DNA of 64,000 nucleotides from Streptomyces filamentosus (GTDB lineage: Bacteria; Actinomycetota; Actinomycetes; Streptomycetales; Streptomycetaceae). Below the pieces are notes generated by a model. That model saw nothing but the letters and a program-made list of their open reading frames with translations, did no database searches and had not been told where the DNA came from. The stretch covers positions 496,001 through 560,000 of the forward strand of contig NZ_BNBE01000004.1 of NCBI RefSeq assembly GCF_014654895.1, in the 5' to 3' direction. Shown here piece by piece: positions 33,608 through 41,314 of this stretch. Within the stretch, counting starts at the first letter, position 1. Every line of letters begins with the position of its first letter. The translations under genes and the position numbers were made by a program.

Positions 33608-34805
33608 CCGGGTTCTTGCTGACGACGAACGCCTGCCGGGCGTCCGGGAGGACGCCGACGGTTTCAGCCTGCTCGCGCCGGACGGCACCGGATACCGGGC
33701 GGAACTGATCTCCGGGGTGCTCTCCCCGGAGAACCCCGCGCTCGCGCGTGCGATCGGCGGACGGCGGGTGGTGGCCTTCACCGGGCCGACCGTCGGCGGT
33801 CTGTACGGGGAGGCGCTGCGGCGCTACCTGGAGGCGAACCTCGCCCCGGGCACCTGGACGCTGCACACCGTCCCCACCGGGGAGCGGAACAAGACGCTGG
33901 CCGCCGCCGAGCGGGTCTGCGCGCTCGCCAAGGCCGACGGGCTCGACCGGCACGGGGTGATGCTCGCCCTCGGCGGCGGAATCGTCGCGGACGTGGTCGG
34001 CTTCGCCGCGTCGATGTACGCGCGCGGCATCCGGCACGTCCGGATCAACACCACGCTGGTCGGCCAGGTCGACGTGGGCGTGGGGGTGAAGACCGGGGTC
34101 AACGCCCTGCACACGAAGAACATGTTCGGCGCCTACCACCCGTCGCACGCCTCGCTGAGCGACCCCGCCTTCCTCGCCACCCTCCCGGTGCGGGAGGTCC
34201 GCTGCGGCCTCGCGGAGATCGTGAAGATGGCGGTGATCCTCGACGAGGAGCTGTTCACCACCCTGGAGCGGTACCCGGACGCCTTCCGGGCGACGGGGGT
34301 GCCGACGCCTCCCGAGGTCGAGACGTACGTGCTGCGCACCTCCATGCGGCTGATGATGGAGGAGCTCTGCCCGAACCTGCGGGAGAAGGACCTGGCCCGG
34401 CTCGTGGACTTCGGGCACACCTTCAGCCCGGTGATCGAGACGGCGGGCGACCACCGGCTCGAACACGGCGAGGCGGTCGCCGTGGACATGGCGCTCTCGG
34501 CCTGCCTGGCGCTGCGGCTCGGCCTGGTCGACGAGGAGTCCTGCGACCGGATCATCGGACTGCTCGCCCGGATCGGGCTGCCCGTCATCGACCCCGACAC
34601 CTGCACCCCCGAGCTGATGGACCGGGCGCTGCGGGAGTCGTGGGAGCGGCGGGGCCGCCGGCTGCACCTGGTGGTGCCGACGGCGGTGGGCAAGGCGGTC
34701 TTCGTCGACGAACTCTCCGACGTGCCGGGCCCGGTGCTGCGCGACGCGCTGGACGACCTCGCCCGGCGCGCGGCCCGCTCGGGCGCCGGGGAGGTGCGGG
34801 GATGA
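33600..34805 (+). CDS. Sedoheptulose-7-phosphate cyclase, probably 2-epi-5-epi-valiolone synthase
   Basis: A 401-residue member of the dehydroquinate-synthase superfamily. The NAD-binding glycine loop GGGIVADVVGFAASMYARG, the metal/base region CGLAEIVKMAVI, GHTFSPVIE and HGEAVAVDMA are all present. It is not an aroB-type enzyme: VDFGHTFSP and the downstream VPTAVGKAVF segment are typical of the C7 cyclases. From memory, valiolone synthases have Leu and Asp 14 residues apart at the specificity positions; here Leu256 and Asp270 show that spacing. It makes the cyclitol precursor of acarbose-like compounds. ATG 33600 with GAGAGG just upstream overlaps the malQ stop. The cyclase class is sure; the exact product is inferred. 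Confidence 0.88.
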   Translation: MPSRVLADDERLPGVREDADGFSLLAPDGTGYRAELISGVLSPENPALARAIGGRRVVAFTGPTVGGLYGEALRRYLEANLAPGTWTLHTVPTGERNKTLAAAERVCALAKADGLDRHGVMLALGGGIVADVVGFAASMYARGIRHVRINTTLVGQVDVGVGVKTGVNALHTKNMFGAYHPSHASLSDPAFLATLPVREVRCGLAEIVKMAVILDEELFTTLERYPDAFRATGVPTPPEVETYVLRTSMRLMMEELCPNLREKDLARLVDFGHTFSPVIETAGDHRLEHGEAVAVDMALSACLALRLGLVDEESCDRIIGLLARIGLPVIDPDTCTPELMDRALRESWERRGRRLHLVVPTAVGKAVFVDELSDVPGPVLRDALDDLARRAARSGAGEVRG

Positions 34806-35185
34806 GCGGCGGCGCGCGGCCGGTGGTGAACCTCGGGGAGCTGTTCTCCCCGAAGCCGCACGACCACGGCGGGCGGGGCACGATCCTCGCCCACCGGATC
34901 CTCTCCCGGGACGGCGGCGGCCCCGGGGCCTCCTTCATCGACCTGGCGGTGCTGCCGCCGGGCACGTCCATCGGCCGCCACCGGCACGGCCGGGACCGGG
35001 AGACGTACGTGGTGCTCAGCGGCAGCGGCGTGATGTACCGGGACGGGGCCGAGTTCCGGGTGTCGGCCGGGGACGTGGTGGTGAACGAGCCCTACGGCGA
35101 GCACGGGCTGAACAACGACGCGGACGCGGACCTGGCGCTGCTCGTCTTCGAGGAGGAGGTGCCCGATGACGCTCCCGGGCTCTGA
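34802..35185 (+). CDS. Single-domain cupin, possible cyclitol-phosphate epimerase
   Basis: A protein of 127 residues. The first cupin motif (GRHRHGRDRETYVVLSGSG) and the second (GDVVVNEPYGEHGLNN) give the usual metal ligands of two His, a Glu and a further His. The ATG overlaps the cyclase stop (ATGA) and its end overlaps the kinase start. Lying exactly between the cyclase and the cyclitol kinase, it is the best candidate for the 2-epimerase step that AcbO performs on 2-epi-5-epi-valiolone 7-phosphate. I do not know that AcbO is a cupin, so this rests on position alone. Confidence 0.72.
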   Translation: MSGGARPVVNLGELFSPKPHDHGGRGTILAHRILSRDGGGPGASFIDLAVLPPGTSIGRHRHGRDRETYVVLSGSGVMYRDGAEFRVSAGDVVVNEPYGEHGLNNDADADLALLVFEEEVPDDAPGL

Positions 35186-36233
35186 GGGCGGCGCCGCGGC
35201 CGGCGGGCGGCGGGTCACCGTGATGGACGTCGGCGGGACGACGCTGCGCGTCGGCACCTTCGACACCGCGTCCGGACGCCTCCTGCCGGGCGTCCGGCGG
35301 GTCCCCGTGGACGGCATGGCCCGCTTCCCCGGCGCACCGGTCCCGGTGCTCCAGCGGCGGGTGGTGGAACAGATCGCGCGCGAGGCGGAGCGGCAGGACG
35401 CGGGCGGGGACGGCCTGTGCGTCGCCTTCGCCGGCCCGGTCGGCCGGGACGGCACGGTGCGGGGCGCGCCGACGGTGTGGGGCGGGGGCGGCGGACCGCT
35501 GCCGCTGCGGGAGCTCCTGGAGTCCCTGCTGCCGGTCCCGGTGGTGGTCGTCAACGACCTGACGGCGGCGGCCTGGCGGTACGGGGCGGACTCCCCCGAG
35601 CCGTTCTGCCTGCTGACCGTCAGCTCGGGCATCGGCAACAAGGTGTTCCGGGACGGCGGGGTGCTCCTCGACGACGAGGGGCACGGCGGGGAGCTGGGCC
35701 ACTGGACGTACGACCGCTCGCCGGACGCGCCGCCGTGCGACTGCGGCGGCCGGGGGCACCTCGGGGCGATCGCGTCGGGGCGGGGCGTGCTGGCCGCCGT
35801 GCGGCGGGCCGGGCTCGCGGACCGGGCGGGGTACGCGCGCTCGGCGCTGGCCCGGTCCGCCGCCGATCCGGCGGAGGTGGACAATCCGGCGGTCGCCGCG
35901 GCCGTCCGGGCCGGGGACCCGTTCGCGACGGAGGTGCTGCGGGGCACGCTGGTGCCGCTGGCGGCGGCGATCGGCGGGGTGTTCGCCTCGATCGGGATCC
36001 GCCGGTACGTCCTGATGGGCGGCTTCGCCCTCGCGGTCGGCGAGCGGTACCGCGAACTGCTGGCGGCGGAGCTCGTCCGGCAGGGCTGCTTCGGGCTGAC
36101 CGACGACCGGGTCCGGGCGATGGTGGTGCTCGGCGCGGACGACGACGACCACGGCCTCATCGGGGCCGGTCTCCTGATGGACCGCCGGCTCGACGCGACA
36201 GGAACGGCCACGGCGGGGGTGGCGGCCGGATGA
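35166..36233 (+). CDS. ROK-family kinase, possible C7-cyclitol 7-kinase
   Basis: A kinase of 355 residues. The ATP-binding VMDVGGTTLRVGTFD is at the N-terminus, VVVNDLTAAAW holds the catalytic Asp, and HGGELGHWTYD matches the ROK metal/substrate region. The usual zinc motif CxCGxxGC reads CDCGGRGH, with His for the last Cys. AGGAGG lies a few bases upstream of ATG 35166, inside the cupin gene. AcbM, the cyclitol 7-kinase of acarbose biosynthesis, is a glucokinase-like enzyme, so this gene is the likely counterpart. A plain glucokinase is the alternative. Confidence 0.85.
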   Translation: MTLPGSEGGAAAGGRRVTVMDVGGTTLRVGTFDTASGRLLPGVRRVPVDGMARFPGAPVPVLQRRVVEQIAREAERQDAGGDGLCVAFAGPVGRDGTVRGAPTVWGGGGGPLPLRELLESLLPVPVVVVNDLTAAAWRYGADSPEPFCLLTVSSGIGNKVFRDGGVLLDDEGHGGELGHWTYDRSPDAPPCDCGGRGHLGAIASGRGVLAAVRRAGLADRAGYARSALARSAADPAEVDNPAVAAAVRAGDPFATEVLRGTLVPLAAAIGGVFASIGIRRYVLMGGFALAVGERYRELLAAELVRQGCFGLTDDRVRAMVVLGADDDDHGLIGAGLLMDRRLDATGTATAGVAAG

Positions 36234-37168
36234 GCGGGGAAGCGGCGGGCGAGGGGCCCGTCCTCGTGGTCGGCAGCGGTTTCGTCGGCTCGGAGATCGC
36301 CCGGCGGCTGGCCGGCGCGGGCCGGGCCGTGACGCTGGCCTCGCGCGGCCGGCCGGGCCGTCCGCCCGAGGCGTACGGGGCGCGCTGGACCTCCCTGGAC
36401 GCCACCGACCCGGCGGCCTGCGCCGAGGTGGTGGCCGGCGTCGGGCCGCGCGCGGTCGTCCTGGTGCACGGCCCCTCGGACGTCACCTGGTGCGAGGCGC
36501 ATCCGGCGGAGGCGGCCGAGGCGCACGCGGCGGCGACGGCCTCGTTCGCCGCGCTGCCGGGCCTGGACCGGCTGGTGATGATCTCCACGGACAACGTCTT
36601 CGACGGCGCCTCTGCCCACCCCGTGGAGGAGACGCCGACGGCCCCGGCGAACGCCTACGGGAGGGCGAAGCGGCGGGCGGAGGAGCTGCTGCTCGCCCGC
36701 GCGGTGTCCCCGGCGACGGTGCTGCGGGTCAGCCTCGTGTACGGGCACGAGCCGGCGGACGGCGGGAAGTGGCTGAACTTCTTCGCGTCCTGCGCCCACC
36801 GGCTGGTCCGGGGGGAGCCGGTGGAGGCCCCGGACGACCAGTGGACGACGCCCGTCCTGGTGGACGACGTGGCGGCGGTGACCGCGCTGCTGCTCCGCCC
36901 CGGCGCGGCGGTGCCGGAGCTGCTGCACCTCGGGGGCCCGGAGCGGGTCTCGCGCGCCGGGTGGGCCCGGGAGGTCGCACGCGCCCTCGGGGTCCCCCCG
37001 GAGCTGGTCCGGCCGGTGCCCCGGGCGTCGGGGCGCTACGCCTCCCGGCCGGAGAACACCTGTCTGGCGAGTACGCGGCTGGCGGCGGTGCCGGGCATGG
37101 GGGCCGTCCCGCTCCGGGGCGTGGCGGCGGGTGCCGCGGCGCTGGCCCCGGCCTTCCGGACGCCCTGA
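36230..37168 (+). CDS. RmlD-like NAD(P)-dependent reductase/epimerase
   Basis: An extended short-chain dehydrogenase of 312 residues. The Rossmann motif is VVGSGFVGSEIARRL, the catalytic Ser/Thr segment is MISTDNVFDG, and the Tyr/Lys pair is in NAYGRAKRRAEELLL. Similar to dTDP-4-dehydrorhamnose reductase in layout. The ATG overlaps the kinase stop. It ends the 19582-37168 operon. It may reduce or oxidise a cyclitol phosphate (the AcbL/AcbN steps), or reduce a nucleotide sugar. The sequence does not decide. Confidence 0.85.
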   Translation: MSGEAAGEGPVLVVGSGFVGSEIARRLAGAGRAVTLASRGRPGRPPEAYGARWTSLDATDPAACAEVVAGVGPRAVVLVHGPSDVTWCEAHPAEAAEAHAAATASFAALPGLDRLVMISTDNVFDGASAHPVEETPTAPANAYGRAKRRAEELLLARAVSPATVLRVSLVYGHEPADGGKWLNFFASCAHRLVRGEPVEAPDDQWTTPVLVDDVAAVTALLLRPGAAVPELLHLGGPERVSRAGWAREVARALGVPPELVRPVPRASGRYASRPENTCLASTRLAAVPGMGAVPLRGVAAGAAALAPAFRTP

Positions 37169-37202
37169 GGCCCCGTCCGCCGGGCCGTCGCCCGCGCCCC
37201 CG

Positions 37203-37886
37203 TCAGCGGAGGGCGGCGCCGACGGCCCGGTGGACGGCCCGCGCCAGCCGGGCGCCCCAGAGCGAGCGGGGTCCGGCGAAGGGCTCGGCGGGGCCGCCGG
37301 GCCGGGGCGCGGGGGCGAGGACGCAGACCGCGTCCGTGGGGGTGCCCGAGCAGTCGTGGCCGGCGTCGAGCAGCGCCTGCACCTTGGCCTCGGTGGCGGT
37401 CGCCACCGCGTTGACGAGCGCCGCGTCGGTGAGCGGTGCCGGGACGGTGACGACGATGTTGATCGTGCCGGGCGGCTGGGGCGCGGGGAGGGCGGGGCCG
37501 GGGGCGGCCGCCCAGCCGCGCACCTCGATGCCGGCGGTGGCCACCGCGTCGGCTCCGCCGTCGCGGGCCGCGCCCCGCCGGGCGACCTCGGCGGCGGTCA
37601 TCAGTCCGACGCCGGGTCCGTCGAGCCCGGCCCGGCGGGCCAGCGCCGCGAGGTGCGCCTCGGGGTCGGTGCGGGTGTAGCCGTGCGCGACCTGGACGTT
37701 CATCACCCAGTGCCGCTCGCCGAGCCCGCCGCCGAGGACGGCGCTGCTGACGGCCCGCCAGCCGGGTCCGGGCCGCCAGAGCAGGGCGCCGAGCCGCTGC
37801 CCGTCCTCGTCCCGTTCCAGAAGCTCCGGAAGCTCCGGAAGGGCCCGTTCCCTCACCACGGTCACAGCAGCGTGCTCCTCGCTCAC
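37203..37886 (-). CDS. cbiZ: Adenosylcobinamide amidohydrolase (CbiZ)
   Basis: A protein of 227 residues that cleaves the aminopropanol side chain of adenosylcobinamide to allow salvage of corrinoids. The family core is clear: GTINIVVTVPAPLTD, ATATEAKVQALLDAG and SGTPTDAVCVLAP. GTG 37886 is the start. It converges with the cluster end 34 nt away and is unlinked to other cobalamin genes here. It marks the boundary of the sugar cluster. Confidence 0.85.
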   Translation of the reverse strand: MSEEHAAVTVVRERALPELPELLERDEDGQRLGALLWRPGPGWRAVSSAVLGGGLGERHWVMNVQVAHGYTRTDPEAHLAALARRAGLDGPGVGLMTAAEVARRGAARDGGADAVATAGIEVRGWAAAPGPALPAPQPPGTINIVVTVPAPLTDAALVNAVATATEAKVQALLDAGHDCSGTPTDAVCVLAPAPRPGGPAEPFAGPRSLWGARLARAVHRAVGAALR

Positions 37887-37905
37887 CCGTACGTCCCCGG
37901 TGATC

Positions 37906-39213
37906 CTACGGGCGGGCCGGGGAGGACTCCGCGGGGGCGGGCGGATCCGGCACGAGGGTGGCCCCGAGGACCAGTCCGACCGCGATGGCGGTGACGACGA
38001 GGACGAGTTCCAGCAGGTCGGAGAAGCCGTCGACGACGTGACGGCCGGCCAGGGTGGTGAGCCCGCGCATGCCGAGCGAGCCGACGGTGAGGGTGAAGAA
38101 GCCGGGCAGGACGAGGAGCAGCCGGGGCGGCCGCTCCGGCCCCCGGGACAGCAGCGTCGCCGCCGCCGCGAGCGCCACCGCCGCCACGAAGGTGCCGCCG
38201 GTCTCCCCGATCAGCCCGGTGGCGGCCGACTGCACCGCCACCGTCAGGTAGACGAGGACCAGCAGGGGCACGAAGAAGCGGCGCGGGATCGCGAAGGCGA
38301 GGACGGTGCCGGCGGTGAAGACCGTCCAGGAGGCGAAGAGCACCCAGCGGGGCAGGTCGGCCCCGGCCGCCGCGTCGAAGAGCGCGTGGGTGGAGGTGCC
38401 GGTGGCGTACACCCCGAGGAGGACGCCGACGCACAGCTGGACCAGCAGGAAGGCCGCGTACACCAGCCGGACCGCGCCGGTGGTGAGCAGTCCCGCGCCG
38501 AGTTCGGCGGCGGCGGCGCTGAGGTAGTCGCCGGGGACGAAGAAGAACAGCGCGGGCAGCATGAGCAGCACCGGACCGCCGTGCGCCGGATCGCCGGCGA
38601 ACAGCGCGAGCGTGACCACCGACACGGCCGTCGAGGCGACCAGCGGCAGGACCCGGGCCAGGCGCGGGGCCCCGTCGGACGCCACCGCGAGGAGCGCGGC
38701 GAGCGCCGCCAGGACGGCGGTGGAGCCGAGCTCGTACCAGGTGGGCTGCATCAGCGAGGCGAAGCCCAGCGAGAAGAGGACGATCCCGAGGAACTTCAGC
38801 CACCGGGGGTACGGCGCCGGTGCCGCCTCGATCCGGTCCAGCCGGGCGTTCGCCTCCGCCGGTCCGGCGCGGCCCGCGCACACGTCGGCGACGAGCGGCT
38901 TCAGGGCGGCGATCCGGTCGAGCCGGGCCACCTCGGGGACGGCCCGCACGATGACGGTCCGGGCAGGGCCGCCGGGGACGGCGACGGTCAGGGTGGCGGT
39001 CTCCGGGACGAGGAGGACGGACACCTCGGCGCCGAGCGCGCGGCCGGTCTCCGTGACCTGGCGCGCGATCAGCTCGGCGCCCTCGCCGGAGGTGCGCAGC
39101 AGCAGCCCGGTGAGCCGGGCCAGGAAGCCGGCGATCCGGTCGGCCCGCTCTCCCCCTCCTCCCCCGGCACCGCCGGCCGCCGGCTCCGCCGGGTCCCCCA
39201 CGGGTCGTGTCAC
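37906..39213 (-). CDS. ThrE-type threonine/serine exporter family protein
   Basis: A protein of 435 residues. The soluble N-terminal domain (about 1-170) contains LLRTSGEGAELIARQV, and the membrane part has about ten hydrophobic segments, as in fused ThrE (DUF1212 plus DUF3815) proteins. GTG 39213 was chosen because GAGGAGG (39219-39225, minus strand) lies 5 nt upstream; the frame is open further but would run through the divergent promoter region. It probably exports small amino acids. It lies 20 nt after cbiZ's start. Confidence 0.85.
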   Translation of the reverse strand: MTRPVGDPAEPAAGGAGGGGGERADRIAGFLARLTGLLLRTSGEGAELIARQVTETGRALGAEVSVLLVPETATLTVAVPGGPARTVIVRAVPEVARLDRIAALKPLVADVCAGRAGPAEANARLDRIEAAPAPYPRWLKFLGIVLFSLGFASLMQPTWYELGSTAVLAALAALLAVASDGAPRLARVLPLVASTAVSVVTLALFAGDPAHGGPVLLMLPALFFFVPGDYLSAAAAELGAGLLTTGAVRLVYAAFLLVQLCVGVLLGVYATGTSTHALFDAAAGADLPRWVLFASWTVFTAGTVLAFAIPRRFFVPLLVLVYLTVAVQSAATGLIGETGGTFVAAVALAAAATLLSRGPERPPRLLLVLPGFFTLTVGSLGMRGLTTLAGRHVVDGFSDLLELVLVVTAIAVGLVLGATLVPDPPAPAESSPARP

Positions 39214-39388
39214 GGCCGCCTCCTCGCGAACAGGGTGACGAACGCTCAGCATCCCCCACCCGCCCGGGCCCGGCACCCGGCACCGGCCTCTGGCACCGCC
39301 CGTCACCCGAACGGCTCCACCGCCCTGCGGCGCCGGTCCGGTTCTCGGAGTCTGGTGCAGATCGTGCCGATTCCCCCAGGGAGGGCCC

Positions 39389-40855
39389 ATGGCATCGATG
39401 GACGTGCCCGCCGATCTGCCGAAACCCCGCGCCGAGGTGCGCACCACCGCCCCGCCGACGATCACCTGGGTGACGCTGGCCCTCATGACCACCGCCTCGG
39501 TGGCCAGCCTGCGCGCCGCGCCGACGATGGCCGTCTACGGACTCGCCTGCGTGTTCCTCTACCTGCTGCCCGCCCTCGTCTTCCTGCTGCCGACGGCCCT
39601 GGTCTCCGCCGAACTGGCCTCGGGCTGGTCGGGCGGTGTCTACCGGTGGGTGGCGGAGGGGCTCTCGAAGCCGCTCGGCTTCCTCGCCGTGTGGTGCCAG
39701 TTCGCGATGACGATCTTCTACTACCCGAGTCTGCTGGCCTTCGTCGCCTCGACGATCGCCTTCGTGATCGATCCCTCGCTCGCCTCGAACGGCCTCTACA
39801 CGGCGATCGTCATCATGGTCCTGTACTGGACCGGCGTCTGGGTCTCCTCGCGCGGCACGAAGGCCCTCGCCGGGCTGTCCAGCTGGGGCCTGATCATCGG
39901 CACCCTGGTGCCGGGCACCGTCCTCGTCGTGCTCGGCATGGTCTTCCTCGGCCAGGGAAACCCGTCGGCCGCGCCGATGGACGGCAGCCACCTGCTCCCC
40001 CAGTGGACCGGCCTCGCGAGCCTCGTGCTGATCGTCAACAACTTCCTGTCGTACTCGGGCATGGAGATGAACGCGGTCCACGTCTCCTCGCTGAAGAACC
40101 CGGCCAAGGAGTACCCCAGGTCGATGTTCCTGGCGATGGGCCTGGTCCTGCTGATCTTCATCCTGCCCGCGCTGGCGATCAGCTGGGTCGTCCCGGCCGA
40201 CCAGCTCAGCCTCACCGCCGGCGTCATGCAGGCGTTCGACGCGTTCTTCTCGTACTTCGGCGTCGGCTGGATGACGCCGATCGCGGCGGTCATGCTGATC
40301 TCCGCCTCGCTCGGCGGCATGCTGACCTGGCTGGCCGGCCCGTCGAAGGGCCTGCTGGAGATCTCCCGCAGCGAGGGGTACCTGCCGCCGTTCCTCCAGA
40401 AGCTCAACAGGTTCGGCATCCAGCAGAACATCCTCGTCACCCAGGGCGTCGTCACCTCGGTCATCGCCCTCGGCTACGCCCTGATCCCGAACGTCTCCAG
40501 CGTCTACTGGATCTTCTCGACCATCACCACGCAGGTCTACCTCATCGTCTACCTGCTGATGTTCGTCGCGGCGATGCGGCTGCGGAAGCTCAAGCCCGAC
40601 CACCCGCGCGGCTACCGGGCGCCCGCCCTCGGCCTGATCTGCTCGGTCGGCCTGCTCGCCTCGCTCGCGGCGATGTTCATCGGCTTCGTGCCGCCCTCGC
40701 AGTTCGGCAGCGGCAGCGTCTGGTCGTACATCCTCATCGTCGGCGGCGGCCTGGTGGTCCTCGGTCTGCTCATCCCCTGGGCCTTCCTGAAGCTGCGCAA
40801 GCCCGACTGGCGCACGGCCGAGGCCGCCGCCCCGACCGAGGGGGACCCCGCATGA
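39389..40855 (+). CDS. APC-family amino acid permease/antiporter
   Basis: A membrane protein of 488 residues with about 12 hydrophobic segments. It resembles glutamate/GABA antiporter-type APC carriers: ASVASLRAAPTMAVYG in helix 1, SAELASGWSGGVYRWVAEGL after helix 2, and SYSGMEMNAVHVSSLKNPAKEYPRS in the middle loop. AGGGAGG lies just before the ATG. Its TGA overlaps the next ATG, so it is co-translated with a small membrane protein. Substrate not determinable. Confidence 0.88.
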   Translation: MASMDVPADLPKPRAEVRTTAPPTITWVTLALMTTASVASLRAAPTMAVYGLACVFLYLLPALVFLLPTALVSAELASGWSGGVYRWVAEGLSKPLGFLAVWCQFAMTIFYYPSLLAFVASTIAFVIDPSLASNGLYTAIVIMVLYWTGVWVSSRGTKALAGLSSWGLIIGTLVPGTVLVVLGMVFLGQGNPSAAPMDGSHLLPQWTGLASLVLIVNNFLSYSGMEMNAVHVSSLKNPAKEYPRSMFLAMGLVLLIFILPALAISWVVPADQLSLTAGVMQAFDAFFSYFGVGWMTPIAAVMLISASLGGMLTWLAGPSKGLLEISRSEGYLPPFLQKLNRFGIQQNILVTQGVVTSVIALGYALIPNVSSVYWIFSTITTQVYLIVYLLMFVAAMRLRKLKPDHPRGYRAPALGLICSVGLLASLAAMFIGFVPPSQFGSGSVWSYILIVGGGLVVLGLLIPWAFLKLRKPDWRTAEAAAPTEGDPA

Positions 40856-41292
40856 GCCCGACCCGCTTCGCCTCCGAGCACAAGTGGATCTACTGGGGCG
40901 CGATCGTGCTCCTGCTCGGCCTGCTGGTCACCGGCCTGATCCGGTACGGCAGCTTCAAAAGGACCGCGGAGACCTCCGAGAAGGCGGAACGACTCAGCGA
41001 GGAGCTGGTCACGGCGGGTTACCCCGCCCCCGACCAGGAGACCGCCGAACGGCTGCTCGGCACCGACGGCGGCCAGGTCTGCGAGTCCCCCGGCAACGCC
41101 CTGAAGAAGGCGCTGTACCAGCTCCAGCAGCTGTCCAACGGCGCCACCGGACCCGGCAGCCGCCCGGTCATCGCCGACTCCAAGGCCGTCGAGGTGGAGC
41201 GGATCGTGCTCCAGGTGTACTGCCCGGACCAGGTGGACGAGTTCGACGAGGCGGTCGAGGACCTCAGGACCGACGACACCGTCAAGCGCTGA
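40852..41292 (+). CDS. Small single-span membrane protein, permease partner
   Basis: A protein of 146 residues with one N-terminal membrane segment (about residues 12-30, WIYWGAIVLLLGLLVTGLI) and a charged soluble domain outside or inside. The domain contains two Cys (GQVCESP, VYCPDQ) that could form a disulfide. Overlapping ATGA with the permease gene suggests they work together. I do not recognise a family; it is probably a conserved actinobacterial protein of unknown function. Confidence 0.75.
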   Translation: MSPTRFASEHKWIYWGAIVLLLGLLVTGLIRYGSFKRTAETSEKAERLSEELVTAGYPAPDQETAERLLGTDGGQVCESPGNALKKALYQLQQLSNGATGPGSRPVIADSKAVEVERIVLQVYCPDQVDEFDEAVEDLRTDDTVKR

Positions 41293-41298
41293 CCGGCC

Positions 41299-41313
41299 GC
41301 CCGGGCCCCGGGC
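41299..41313. terminator. GC-only palindrome between convergent genes
   Basis: A 7-bp inverted repeat around a single central base lies between the stops at 41292 and 41315. It could act as a weak bidirectional terminator, but the loop is too short for a perfect stem. Confidence 0.35.
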
Positions 41314-41314
41314 C

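Noticed and set aside
33600..34805. Shikimate-pathway dehydroquinate synthase (aroB)
   Set aside because: Neighbours are sugar and cyclitol genes, no aroC/aroK/aroQ is adjacent, and the specificity segment resembles C7 cyclases.
35166..36233. Housekeeping glucokinase
   Set aside because: Not excluded by motifs alone, but the overlap with the cupin and RmlD-like genes directly after the cyclase makes a pathway role likelier.
39214..39492. Longer start for the ThrE-type protein
   Set aside because: It would cover the promoter and start of the divergent permease; GTG 39213 has an excellent ribosome site.
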